64,000 bases of DNA from CAVVAL01 sp963740215 (GCA_963740215.1 CAVUDJ010000005.1:310001-374000), one strand, 5' to 3'. Counted from the stretch's first letter, positions 16,907 through 24,950 are shown. Notes: a model not told the origin generated them from the sequence alone. Made by a program: numbers and translations.

Positions 16907-18136
16907 GTGCAGGTGTACTGCGGTATCGACTGGGCCGAGCGGCATCACGATGTGGCCCTGGTCGACCAGGACGGCAATCTCGTGGCCAAGAAACGCATCC
17001 ACGAGACCGTCGAAGGGTTCGCCCAGCTCGTGGACATGTTGGCTGTCGCGGGCGACAACGCGGACAACCCGATCCCGGTAGCGATCGAGACGCCGCGCGG
17101 CCTGCTGGTCGCGGCACTGCGGGCGACGGGCCGGCCGGTTTACCCGATCAACCCGCTCGCAGTGTCCCGCTACCGAGACCGGCACACCGTGTCCCGGCGT
17201 AAATCCGACCACGCCGACGCGATGGTGCTGGCCAACATTCTGCGCACCGACAGGCACGCCCACCGGCAACTGCCAGCCGACACCGAGCTGGCCCGCAGCA
17301 TCGCGGTGTTGGCACGTGCGCACCAGGACGCGACGTGGCGGCGCACGAGCGCCTCCAACGAGCTGCGCTCACACCTGCGCGAATACTTCCCGACATTCCT
17401 GGACGCCGTCGGCGGCCGAACGGCGAACCTCACCAGCGCCGACGCGCGCGCCGTCCTGGCCATCGGACCCACACCGGCGACCGCGGCGAAGCTGTCGACG
17501 GCCCGGATCGCCGCAGCGCTGCGCCGGGCCGGCCGCAAACGCGGCATCGAGCAGGCAGCCGTCGAACTGCAGGCGCTACTGCGACGTCCTCAGCTGCGCC
17601 ATGAGCCGCTGGTCGAGGAGGCGATGGGCGCGCAGACCCTGGCCCTGCTGGCCACGCTCGACATCGAGTGCGTCAGCGTGGACCGCCTCGGGCAGGCCAG
17701 CACCGAAGCGTTCGCCCTGCACCCGGACCACGATGTGATCGTCAGCTTCCCCGGCCTCGGCGAGCTGACCGGCGCCCGCGTTCTCGCCGAGCTCGGTGAC
17801 GACCGGGCCCGTTTCGCCGACGCTCGTGCCGTCAAGGCATACGCCGGGTCAGCCCCGGTAACGAGAGCGTCCGGGCGCAGCATCTCCATCACCCACCGCA
17901 AGGTGAAGAACCACCGGCTCTGCGCGGCCGGCTTCATCTGGTCGTTCATGGCCATCACCAACCACAAACCCGCCCGAGCCCACTACGACCAACGCCGCGA
18001 ACGCGGCGACCGGCACACCGCCGCCCTACGCCACCTGTTCAACCGCCTCATCGGCCAGCTCCACCACTGCCTGTCCACTGGCCAGCTCTACGACCCGGCC
18101 AAGGCATTCGGCCTGCCAGGAGCGGCCGCCGCTTGA
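16907..18136 (+). CDS. IS110-family transposase (DEDD recombinase)
   Basis: 409 residues, intact. It starts at a GTG after AAGGAGCGCAG. The N-terminal RuvC-like domain begins YCGIDWAERHHDVALVD with the first catalytic aspartate. IETPRG and SDHADA supply the other acidic residues. The C-terminal Transposase_20 domain has FPGLGELTGARVLAELGD, followed by YAGSAPVTRASG with the conserved serine near residue 315 that is used in IS110 recombination. A long helical region joins the two domains. Intactness suggests the element could still be active. It disrupts no recognisable gene. Confidence 0.95.
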   Translation: MQVYCGIDWAERHHDVALVDQDGNLVAKKRIHETVEGFAQLVDMLAVAGDNADNPIPVAIETPRGLLVAALRATGRPVYPINPLAVSRYRDRHTVSRRKSDHADAMVLANILRTDRHAHRQLPADTELARSIAVLARAHQDATWRRTSASNELRSHLREYFPTFLDAVGGRTANLTSADARAVLAIGPTPATAAKLSTARIAAALRRAGRKRGIEQAAVELQALLRRPQLRHEPLVEEAMGAQTLALLATLDIECVSVDRLGQASTEAFALHPDHDVIVSFPGLGELTGARVLAELGDDRARFADARAVKAYAGSAPVTRASGRSISITHRKVKNHRLCAAGFIWSFMAITNHKPARAHYDQRRERGDRHTAALRHLFNRLIGQLHHCLSTGQLYDPAKAFGLPGAAAA

Positions 18137-18343
18137 CACTTCGCGCTATCGGAGGTCTACCCAAGCGCCGGGCCACCAAGGGGGATGCTCCCCGGGCCTG
18201 GACCGTCAGCGCGGTCAGGCGGCCAGCAGGCGGAGCGCGTCGAGAGCTCTGGATCGCTGACGGCGGCCCGCCGGACGAGGGCGACGACGGCGCCGCGGGG
18301 GTACCAGCACCGGTGACCTGACGGCAACTGAGACGGAAGACAG

Positions 18344-18379
18344 ACGCCGGGCCGGTCTGCATGGAGACCGGCCCGGCGT
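18344..18379 (-). terminator. Strong hairpin terminator downstream of tRNA-Ser
   Basis: ACGCCGGGCCGGTCT pairs perfectly over 15 bp with AGACCGGCCCGGCGT around a GCATGG loop. It lies 15 bp beyond the tRNA 3' end on the minus strand. Confidence 0.85.
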
Positions 18380-18394
18380 TCGTACTGCTCAGAG

Positions 18395-18481
18395 CGGTGG
18401 CGGTGGGATTTGAACCCACGGAGGGCGTGAACCCTCACACGCTTTCGAGGCGTGCTCCTTCGGCCGCTCGGACACGCCACC
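18395..18481 (-). tRNA. tRNA-Ser (anticodon CGA)
   Basis: An 87-nt class II tRNA on the minus strand. The acceptor stem GGTGGCG pairs with CGCCACC and the discriminator is G. The anticodon loop CTCGAAA lies between ACGC and GCGT and gives anticodon CGA (codon UCG). A long variable arm follows, then a T-loop GTTCAAATC. CCA is not encoded. Confidence 0.95.
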
Positions 18482-18549
18482 GCCGACGAGGGTACCGGAT
18501 CACCCGGCCCGATCGCGAAACGGTTCCCCCACAGCTGGGGCGGCGAAGG

Positions 18550-19035
18550 GTTCGGGTGGGATCAGGTAGTCAGGCTCAATGCCGGTGACTTGACGGTCGT
18601 GGGCCGTTCGGCGTGGGAGCTTGCCCGAATAGCCGCTCCGCTGGCGCACCCGCCGGCCGGGGAAAACGGACTGTCGGGGCAGTGGTCCTGAAACCGGGCG
18701 CCGGATGCCGCCATTTCCCCGACAGTTGCCTGGGACGCGGCGCTCGCTAGCGGCACTAGCCGGGCATCACCAGGTGTCCATATTGGATTAGTCGGGGAAG
18801 GTAACGCTACGATCCGCGGCGTAGGGTTACCTTCCCCGACTAGTCGACAATGGACAGTCTTATCGACGCCAGCGGCCAGTACAGCACCGCCGCCACGCAT
18901 CCGTAAGGATGAAACTCACTCTCGGGACGCATGGGCCGAAACCGGGCGCGTCTCGTACCGCCAAACCCCGACCGTCAACGACACCGATCGCTTAAGTCAC
19001 CGGCATTGAGCCTGGCTCGCCGATCCCACCCGAAC
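18550..19035. repeat. Large imperfect palindromic element, gene-free (MITE-like)
   Basis: The ends are inverted copies. 18550-18563 matches the complement of 19022-19035 over 14 of 14 bases, and 18571-18591 matches 18994-19014 over 21 of 21, with 7 unmatched bases between. A further 9-bp inverted match (18590-18598 with 18970-18978) lies just inside. The interior holds two more hairpins, 18670-18726 (10-bp arms ACTGTCGGGG) and 18789-18842. Both share the GTCGGGG core. No open frame of note is present. The layout suggests a non-autonomous mobile element or a decayed insertion-sequence remnant. The 18482-18549 and 19036-19062 flanks hold nothing else. Confidence 0.65.
18789..18842. repeat. Near-perfect 22-bp-stem hairpin inside the palindromic element
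   Basis: TAGTCGGGGAAGGTAAC (18789-18805) is perfectly complementary to 18826-18842. One mismatch and a CTAC/GTAG pair extend the stem to about 22 bp around a 10-base loop, GATCCGCGGC. Partial complementarity continues outside (TGTCCAT near 18775, ATGGACA near 18851). No T-tract follows either arm. Confidence 0.8.
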
Positions 19036-19062
19036 GGCGGGCCGCCCCAAGGCGGCGGAGGC

Positions 19063-19527
19063 TCAAGGACGGTGGTCGGCGAAGAAGTCCCGGAGCACCG
19101 CCCCGCACTCGTCCTCAAGGACTCCGGCGACCACCTCGGGGCGGTGGTTGAGCCGGCGGTCGCGGACGACGTCCCAGAGCGACCCCACCGCACCGGCCTT
19201 CGGATCCCAGGCCCCGAACACGAGCCGCTCGATCCGTGCCAGCACGAGGGCGCCCGCGCACATCGTGCAGGGCTCCAGCGTGACCACGAGCGTGCAGCCG
19301 TCTAGGCGCCACGATCCGGTTCGCTCGGCGGCTCGGCGCAGCGCCAGCACCTCCGCGTGAGCGGTGGGATCGCCGGTCGCCTCGCGCTCGTTACATCCGC
19401 GCGCGATCTCGTCGCCGTCCGCGTCGAGAAGAACAGCGCCGATCGGCACGTCGCCGGTGGCCGGCGCCTCCGCTGCGGCGTCAAGCGCCGCCCGCATCCA
19501 GCCGGCATACCGATCAGCGGCACTCAC
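19063..19527 (-). CDS. tadA: tRNA-specific adenosine deaminase
   Basis: 154 residues from a GTG at 19527. It is a zinc-dependent deaminase that converts the wobble adenosine of tRNA-Arg(ACG) to inosine. The motif DPTAHAEVLALRRAAE holds the zinc histidine and catalytic glutamate. VTLEPCTMCAGAL holds the two zinc cysteines. FGAWDPKAGAVGS fits the TadA substrate loop. In-frame sequence upstream is a low-complexity tandem repeat, so I use the start nearest the conserved domain. It follows the tRNA-deaminase-associated protein gene on the same strand, the usual actinobacterial pairing. Confidence 0.93.
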   Translation of the reverse strand: MSAADRYAGWMRAALDAAAEAPATGDVPIGAVLLDADGDEIARGCNEREATGDPTAHAEVLALRRAAERTGSWRLDGCTLVVTLEPCTMCAGALVLARIERLVFGAWDPKAGAVGSLWDVVRDRRLNHRPEVVAGVLEDECGAVLRDFFADHRP

Positions 19528-19690
19528 CCCACGGCCAAGCCCCGCGTCGGCGGCGCCCGCGCCACGGTCAGCGCCGGCGCTCACCCCACGGCCCGGCCCA
19601 CGTCCCCACGGCCAAGCCCCGCGTCCGCGGTGCCCGCGCCACGATCAGAGCCGGCGCTCACCCCACGGCCAAGCCCCGCCTGCTCACGCC
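19515..19690. repeat. Degenerate tandem repeat around the tadA start
   Basis: About 2.5 copies of a 70-75 bp unit containing CGCTCACCCCACGGCCAAG followed by CCCGCG and a GCGCCACG segment. On the minus strand each unit reads like a copy of the tadA start region (GGGGTGAGCGCCGGC) and would encode repeated AGLGRGVSAG-type peptides. Confidence 0.6.
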
Positions 19691-19711
19691 CGGCTCCCGC
19701 GTCGGCGGCGT

Positions 19712-20239
19712 TCACTCCCCGCGCAGGTCCTGAAGTTCGTCCGCGCAGCCGATCTTGCGGCAGATCTCGGTCATGACGTCGGCGGGAAGCATGCCCTCGT
19801 GCGAGCACAGCGCGAGGAGGTCACGCGCGGAGATACCGAGGTCGGTGAGGAGGTCGGCGTCGCCGACCGGATGACCGACGGGCTCTGCCGTATCTTCCTC
19901 CTCCTCGTCGTCCTCGGACATAACGGCGTCATCGTCGTCACCGAGGTCGACGGGAACCTCCGACTCCTCCAACTCGGCGAGAAGCACCTCACCGATCCGG
20001 GACGCGTCGGTGAAGGCCACATCGGAGCAGAAGACCCGGAGGTCTTCGCCCTCGTCAAGGCGAAGCACGACGAGGTACTCGTCGTCGGACTCCACGAACA
20101 GCAGCGAAAGCTCTGCGTCGGGCTGGACGTCGCGGAGCAGGTCACCCACGGCCTCGACGTCTTCGGCGCCGTCGAGGTCGAGTTCAGCAGCGGTCCAGCC
20201 CTCGCTCACACGGGCGAGGGCGGCGGCGAAGTACGACAC
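19712..20239 (-). CDS. tRNA adenosine deaminase-associated protein
   Basis: 175 residues from a GTG at 20239 with AGGAGGACC directly upstream. It begins VSYFAAALARVSEGWTAAEL and contains LLFVESDDEYLVVLRLDEGE, both diagnostic of the actinobacterial family always found next to tadA. A very acidic stretch (DDDDAVMSEDDEEEED) occupies about residues 105-125. The C-terminal segment resembles a small helical domain (LLALCSHEGMLPADVMTEIC). The function is undefined. Conserved linkage suggests it supports or regulates TadA. Confidence 0.9.
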   Translation of the reverse strand: MSYFAAALARVSEGWTAAELDLDGAEDVEAVGDLLRDVQPDAELSLLFVESDDEYLVVLRLDEGEDLRVFCSDVAFTDASRIGEVLLAELEESEVPVDLGDDDDAVMSEDDEEEEDTAEPVGHPVGDADLLTDLGISARDLLALCSHEGMLPADVMTEICRKIGCADELQDLRGE

Positions 20240-20432
20240 GGTCCTCCTGATCAGATCCGGACACGACCACCTGGGTCGCGCCTCCCGCATAAGTATGCGC
20301 GGACGCGAACAGCGCGCCCACGGTCAGGATCGACCAGAATCCGGCCGGTCTCCACCCCTGTCGGGGGTTCGCAGCAGAAAAGTTGTTCAGGGAGCGCTGA
20401 TGACAGGGCGCTGACCGGCTACGACAACGGTC

Positions 20433-20600
20433 TCAGGTGAGCCGCTGCCGGTTACTGATCAGTTCGCGGAGACGTTCCATGCGTGCACGGCGCGGCGCGA
20501 TCCGGTCACGAAGCGTTTGCGCTCCCGCGAGTTCCGCCAGCAGCCGGATGCGTCGACGCCGGCGGTCCGGATCGAGCCGTTCGAGCCTCAACGCCGTCAT
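20433..20600 (-). CDS. Possible small basic protein, unknown
   Basis: A 55-residue frame starting MTALRLERLDPDRRRRRIRL and rich in arginine and leucine, likely helical. The upstream ribosome site is weak, and an alternative TTG start lies 48 bp further upstream. It sits between the deaminase-associated gene and the LCP gene on the same strand. It could be a chance frame in high-GC DNA. Confidence 0.3.
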   Translation of the reverse strand: MTALRLERLDPDRRRRRIRLLAELAGAQTLRDRIAPRRARMERLRELISNRQRLT

Positions 20601-20715
20601 GCACGGAGGTTCCCGATTTGGCGCCCCGTGGTCAAGGGTTTCGACCAACTTGAGGCCAGCCGTGGCTCAGGTGAGCCACGGGCCGTGACCTGCGGCAGCT
20701 TGGAATCGGGGCAGC

Positions 20716-21918
20716 TCAGGAACCGTGGCTGACGTCGTTCGTCGCGGTCGGGTACTTGAGCAGGTACTGGTCCATCGTGCCGTTCTTGATCGCGGTGAAC
20801 AGCTCGATGGACTGTGCCTTGTTCGGCTGGAGCGAGTCGCCGGCGAAGGTCTTGATGTCGCCCGCGATCGGCAGCGTCATGAAGACCATGTTGGAGGGGC
20901 GCAGGCTCTTGAGCGTGAACGCGATGCTGTTGACCGGCATGCGCGTGTCGACCGTGATCGACTTGCCGACCGCCTCGACGAGCTTGTTGAACTTGCCGAG
21001 GTCGGTGAGCTGGTCGCCGGTGGCGGCCTTGGCAAGCAGCGCGCGCAGGAACTGCTGCTGCCGCTTGGCGCGGTCGAGGTCGCCGCGCGGGAGGCCGGTG
21101 CGCTGCCGCACGTAGTACAGGGCGAGCTCGCCTTCGAGGTGGAGCGGGCCCTTCTTGAAGGTCAGGCAGTTCCGCTTCGCACCCGCGTTGTCATAACCGC
21201 TAGGAACGCGGCACGGCGTGGTGGGGTACTTGGAGTTGGCCGGCATGAACCGGTACTCGTCGTAGCTCTCCTGGTCGACGATGACGTCGACGCCACCCAC
21301 CAGGTCGGTGATCTCCTTGACCGCGGAGAAGTCGACGATGATCGGGTAGTCGATCTTGAGCCCGGTGAAGTTGTTCAGCGTCTGCACGAGCCGGGGCGCG
21401 CCACCGTCGGAGAACGCCGAATTGATCTTGTTCTTGCCGCCCGGGGTGCCGTCCTTGTTGGCGATCGAGATGAACGTGTCACGCGGCACAGAGATGACGT
21501 ACGCCACGTTCATGGCCTTCGGCACGTGCACAAGGATGATCGTGTCGCTGCGCTCACCGGGCGAGGCGGCGACGTTGCCGTCGGGGGTGTCGCGGAGGGT
21601 GTTGTCGCCCGCGCGGCTGTCGGACCCCATCACGAGGAACGTGAACGGGCCGTCGACCCGCGGCGGCGCCTTCGGGGCGGCATTGCCGAGCAGGTCGTCG
21701 CGCTGGACGCTGCCCTCGATCTTCCTCGCGAGCAGCTGAGTGCCGGCGAACGCGCCGGTGGCGGTGAGCGAGAGGATGGCGCCGAAGACGATGCAGAGCT
21801 TCGTCCACAGAGGGGCGCGGCGCCGCTTCGCGGGCTTGGTGGACGGAGTCGCCCGATCGCCCGGCACAGCAGCGGATCCGGGTGGCGTCCGCTCAGCCAG
21901 CGACGCGTTTCTCCCCAT
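20716..21918 (-). CDS. LytR-CpsA-Psr (LCP) family cell-wall glycopolymer transferase
   Basis: 400 residues. A cytoplasmic N-terminus is followed by one membrane helix (about 38-60, LWTKLCIVFGAILSLTATGA). The extracytoplasmic LCP domain runs from about 90 to 270, with FLVMGSDSRAG, ERSDTIILVHV, VISVPRDTF, GGVDVIVDQ and YVRQRTGLPRGDLDRAKRQQ. These are the conserved acidic and arginine residues that bind the pyrophosphate lipid. Such proteins attach teichoic-acid-like or arabinogalactan-type polymers, or capsule, to peptidoglycan. It is monocistronic and divergent from a TetR gene. It might serve the surface glycan made by the 31-52 kb locus. Confidence 0.93.
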   Translation of the reverse strand: MGRNASLAERTPPGSAAVPGDRATPSTKPAKRRRAPLWTKLCIVFGAILSLTATGAFAGTQLLARKIEGSVQRDDLLGNAAPKAPPRVDGPFTFLVMGSDSRAGDNTLRDTPDGNVAASPGERSDTIILVHVPKAMNVAYVISVPRDTFISIANKDGTPGGKNKINSAFSDGGAPRLVQTLNNFTGLKIDYPIIVDFSAVKEITDLVGGVDVIVDQESYDEYRFMPANSKYPTTPCRVPSGYDNAGAKRNCLTFKKGPLHLEGELALYYVRQRTGLPRGDLDRAKRQQQFLRALLAKAATGDQLTDLGKFNKLVEAVGKSITVDTRMPVNSIAFTLKSLRPSNMVFMTLPIAGDIKTFAGDSLQPNKAQSIELFTAIKNGTMDQYLLKYPTATNDVSHGS

Positions 21919-22110
21919 GCGAAGTAGACCTCTTCCTCCGGTGGCGTTCCTATAAGGCTACGGCTCAGACGCAAACTCTGATTCAACAGATGGGCGGATA
22001 TCCGCAACTGATACGCACCGTGCCTTCGCGGCGGCGCTCGGTGCTTTACCAAAGCCCACACTGATGTCCACACTCTTGACACAACGCCGTCCTGTGTAAA
22101 CCATGACACC

Positions 22111-22827
22111 GTGACCAGCTACGCCAAAACGGCTAAGGCGCGGATGCGCGACACGATCCTCGACGCCGCGTACGACCTCGTCGTGGCCCGCGGCTGGAGC
22201 GCCGCTCGCATGGCCGACATCGCCGCTGCGGTCGGGCTGAGCCGCCAGACGCTCTACAACGAGTTCGGTAGCAAGGACGGGCTCGCCGAAGCGGTGGCGC
22301 TGCGCGAGACCGAACGCTTCCTCACCGGCATCACCAGCGAGCTCGACCGTCATGACGGACTGCAGACGGCGGTCGAGGCGGCCGCACTGTTCACCTTCAC
22401 CCAGGTGGGCGACAACCCGCTGCTCAAGGCCGTCCTGACCGCGACCGACGAGGACGGCCTGCACTCCGACCTGCTCCCCCTCATCACCACCCGCTCCGAA
22501 CCGCTGCTGCTCGCCAGCCGCACCGTGCTCGCCGAGCACTTCACCCGTCACTGGCCCGAGTTCGAGCTGGCGGACGTCACCGACGCGGCCGAGATCGCGT
22601 GGCGGCTCGTCATCTCGCACCTGGTCGTCCCCACCGACCCGCCCGAGGTCGTCGCCGCAAGGCTGGGCCGGCTCGTCACCCGGTTCCTCCTCCCGGCGCC
22701 GGCGGCCGCGCCCGAATCGCCGCCCCCGGCGGCCCGGCCCGAATCGCCGCCCCCGACGGCCGGGCCTGAATCGCCGCCCCCGACGGCCGGGCCTGAATCG
22801 CCGGCCCCGGCGGCCCAGCCCGAATAG
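22111..22827 (+). CDS. TetR-family regulator with C-terminal PESPPP repeats
   Basis: 238 residues from a GTG at 22111. The N-terminal helix-turn-helix reads ILDAAYDLVVARGWSAARMA then AAVGLSRQTLYNEFGSKDGL. The ligand domain ends near residue 190. The last 38 residues are four copies of a nine-residue unit, PESPPPTAG and variants, encoded by a 27-bp tandem repeat. The gene ends 17 bp before a diiron-protein gene, so it probably controls that operon. A TTGACA lies at 22076-22081, close to the start, so a leaderless transcript is possible. Confidence 0.88.
   Translation: MTSYAKTAKARMRDTILDAAYDLVVARGWSAARMADIAAAVGLSRQTLYNEFGSKDGLAEAVALRETERFLTGITSELDRHDGLQTAVEAAALFTFTQVGDNPLLKAVLTATDEDGLHSDLLPLITTRSEPLLLASRTVLAEHFTRHWPEFELADVTDAAEIAWRLVISHLVVPTDPPEVVAARLGRLVTRFLLPAPAAAPESPPPAARPESPPPTAGPESPPPTAGPESPAPAAQPE
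22711..22818 (+). repeat. Four tandem 27-bp coding repeats
   Basis: Four in-frame units begin CCCGAATCGCCG at 22711, 22738, 22765 and 22792, giving PESPPPAAR, PESPPPTAG twice and PESPAPAAQ. The middle two are identical. Copy number is likely to vary between strains. Confidence 0.85.
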
Positions 22828-22844
22828 CCGATTGGTAGTCAGGC

Positions 22845-23933
22845 ATGCGCTACACGATCCCCACTGAGATGCGGACCTGGGACATCGAGGCCGCCGGAGC
22901 CGCCCGCTTCAACTGGACCTACGACGACGGCCGCGACCGCCTCCTCGCCCTGTACCAGAAGGGCAAGGACAAGCAGTGGGACTCGACCCAGCGCATCGAC
23001 TGGAGCCTCGACATCGACCCGGCCAACCCGCTGGGCATGCCGCAGGAGACGATCCCGATCTTCGGGTCGGACGAGTGGGACCGGATCAAGGACGACAAGC
23101 GCGCCAAGGACGAGCTCCGGCTGCACATGGTGGCGTGGCAGTTCAGCCAGTTCCTCCACGGCGAGCAGGGCGCGATGATCTGCGCCGCCCGCATCGTGGA
23201 GTCGGTCCCCGACCTGGACTCGAAGTTCTACGCCTCCACCCAGACCATGGACGAGGCCCGCCACGCCGAGACCTACGCGCGCTTCCTCGACGAGAAGATC
23301 GGCCTCTTCTACCCCATCAACCCGCACCTCAAGTCGCTGCTCGACGACACCCTCTCGGACTCGCGCTGGGATTTCCCGTACCTGGGAATGCAGGTGCTGA
23401 TCGAAGGCTTGGCGCTGGCGGCGTTCGGGGTGCTCCGCGACATGACGACCGTTGCGCTGCCGAAGCAGATCCTGGCGTACGTGATGCAGGACGAGGCCCG
23501 GCACGTCGCGTTCGGCCGGCTCGCCCTGCGCGACTACTACGCCGAGCTGACCAGCGCCGAACGCGCCGAACGCGAGGAGTTCGTGGTCGAGGGCTGCTAC
23601 CTCATGCGCGACCGGTTCCGCGGCGAGGAGATCTTCGACTGCCTCGGTTACGACACGGCGAGCTGCCTGGAGGCGGTGTCGGTGTCGCCGTTCATGCAGG
23701 CCTACCAGTCGTTGCTGTTCAGCCGGATCGTGCCGTGCGTCAAGGACATCGGGTTATGGGGTCCGAAAGTACGTGACGCTTACGACAAGCTCGGCGTCCT
23801 CGACATGGCCGGCATCAACCTCGACGAGCTGATGCGTGCGGACGAGGACGCCGCCGAGGTGGTGGAGGCCGAGCAGCGCGAGTTGGCCGTCCGCCGCGCC
23901 GAGGTCGACGCGACGATCGTCGAGGGAGTGTAA
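22845..23933 (+). CDS. Ferritin-like diiron protein (R2/AurF-like oxygenase fold)
   Basis: 362 residues, mostly helical. Iron ligands are suggested by FLHGEQGAMIC (E) and TMDEARHAETYA (ExxH) in the first half, and by VLIEGLALAAFG (E) and VMQDEARHVAFG (ExxH) in the second. This pair of E...ExxH motifs defines a four-helix diiron site. Relatives act as oxygenases, N-oxygenases or oxidoreductases on small molecules or lipids. Which applies here is not shown. It is the second gene of a unit with the TetR regulator 17 bp upstream. Confidence 0.85.
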   Translation: MRYTIPTEMRTWDIEAAGAARFNWTYDDGRDRLLALYQKGKDKQWDSTQRIDWSLDIDPANPLGMPQETIPIFGSDEWDRIKDDKRAKDELRLHMVAWQFSQFLHGEQGAMICAARIVESVPDLDSKFYASTQTMDEARHAETYARFLDEKIGLFYPINPHLKSLLDDTLSDSRWDFPYLGMQVLIEGLALAAFGVLRDMTTVALPKQILAYVMQDEARHVAFGRLALRDYYAELTSAERAEREEFVVEGCYLMRDRFRGEEIFDCLGYDTASCLEAVSVSPFMQAYQSLLFSRIVPCVKDIGLWGPKVRDAYDKLGVLDMAGINLDELMRADEDAAEVVEAEQRELAVRRAEVDATIVEGV

Positions 23934-23954
23934 GAGGGAGTGGTCTAAGACGCT

Positions 23955-24320
23955 CTAACCGAAGTCGACCGAGTCGAACAGCACGTTGACGCCGATCACG
24001 ACGAACATGAACGACGCGGCGAACCCGATCATCATCGCGAGCCCGATGCCGAGACCCGGGTCGCCCTTCCACACCATCGCCCACGCCGCCGCGCCGGCCA
24101 GCGCCATGCCGGCGAGCGTGCCGAACAGCAACGACGTGCTGCTCCACGCGGCCGCACCTATCAGCACGTACCAGATGACAGACGCGGTGATGCCGACCAG
24201 CACGGTCCACCAGTGGACCGGGCGGCGTTCCCGGAAGAACGGCCGCAGCGGTGGCTGCATCGGCCGGGGTGTCGGCTGCGCCGGCGGTTGCCACCAGGCA
24301 GGCGGTCTCGGCTCCTCCAC
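23955..24320 (-). CDS. Small membrane protein with proline-rich N-terminus
   Basis: 121 residues from a GTG at 24320 preceded by GAGGGGGA. Residues 1-35 are proline-rich and cytoplasmic (PPAWWQPPAQPTPRPMQPPL). Three helices follow: WWTVLVGITASVIWYVLIGA, LLFGTLAGMALAGAAAWAMV and LGIGLAMMIGFAASFMFVVI. The family is common in actinobacteria without known function. It converges on the diiron gene with 21 bp between stops. Confidence 0.75.
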   Translation of the reverse strand: MEEPRPPAWWQPPAQPTPRPMQPPLRPFFRERRPVHWWTVLVGITASVIWYVLIGAAAWSSTSLLFGTLAGMALAGAAAWAMVWKGDPGLGIGLAMMIGFAASFMFVVIGVNVLFDSVDFG

Positions 24321-24435
24321 GGCTCCCCCTCTGACGCCGTACACAGTGGATGCGAGTCTAGTTCGCCGACCGACTCCGGACATCCGACCCGCAACCGGGC
24401 TGGCCAAGGTTGCTACCGATGGGCATTCTTGATGC

Positions 24436-24942
24436 ATGGGCGAAGTGCTTCCACTCCCGAACCGCGGCGAGGTCTTCCTCGACCCGCGCGGTGAGGGGCG
24501 CTCGCTCCGCGTCAGCTGGCACCGCCAGGAGAGCATGCTCGTGCTGAGCCTGTGGCAGCTCGGCCAGTGCCGCGCCACGTTCCGGCTCGAAGCCGAGCAG
24601 GTACCCGACCTGATCCGTGCCCTGGCGTCCGGGCTCGCCGACGGTTTCGTCGAGCACCGCGCCGCGCACGAGAAGCTCAGCCGCATGGCGCAGGCCGGCC
24701 CGAAGCCGCCACGCCTGAGGCCGGAGAAGTCCGCGCCGGAACCGCCCACGCTGCCTGTGTCCGTGGAGCCGCCGACCGAGCCCGCGGCTCCGGCTTCGCC
24801 GACGGTCACGATCCAGCCCGAAACCCCCGCCGCTGACGACCAGCCGGGCGGCGTCGCGAAGCCGGTCTTCCTGGCCCCGCCCGACCCCGAGCTGACCGCC
24901 CCGGTGGGCCAATGTCGGCATGCCGACGTTGGATACCTCTAG
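24436..24942 (+). CDS. Actinobacterial conserved protein with proline-rich tail
   Basis: 168 residues. The first 80 form a compact domain (EVFLDPRGEGRSLRVSWH, LWQLGQCRATFRLEAEQVPD, LIRALASGLADGF) seen as a conserved hypothetical in actinomycetes. Residues 85-150 are proline/alanine/glutamate-rich and probably disordered. The last codons run into the first of two 20-bp palindromes, so the extreme C-terminus (CRHADVGYL) may be accidental. It lies 157 bp upstream of lysS. No function can be assigned. Confidence 0.7.
   Translation: MGEVLPLPNRGEVFLDPRGEGRSLRVSWHRQESMLVLSLWQLGQCRATFRLEAEQVPDLIRALASGLADGFVEHRAAHEKLSRMAQAGPKPPRLRPEKSAPEPPTLPVSVEPPTEPAAPASPTVTIQPETPAADDQPGGVAKPVFLAPPDPELTAPVGQCRHADVGYL
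24911..24930. promoter_or_regulatory. 20-bp palindrome, copy 1 (one mismatch)
   Basis: AATGTCGGCATGCCGACGTT is palindromic except one position and is flanked by CC and GG that extend the symmetry. It lies inside the 3' end of the upstream gene, with its centre exactly 40 bp from copy 2. Confidence 0.6.
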
Positions 24943-24950
24943 GCGCACTC

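Larger units (their letters stand above)
16652..18163 (+). mobile_element. IS110-family insertion element, approximate ends
   Basis: The element is defined by its DEDD transposase at 16907-18136. The outer limits given here rest on an 8-bp inverted match, TGGGTAGA at 16652-16659 and TCTACCCA at 18156-18163. By chance such a match is not rare in a search window of this size. About 255 bp of non-coding DNA would precede the gene and 27 bp follow it, a layout typical of the IS110 group. No target duplication was found, and the group usually makes none. The flanking 16316-16651 stretch has no supportable gene. Confidence 0.6.

Noticed and set aside
20725..21927. Plus-strand frame of 400 codons opposite the LCP gene
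   Set aside because: It has the same extent as the real gene and no recognisable motifs.
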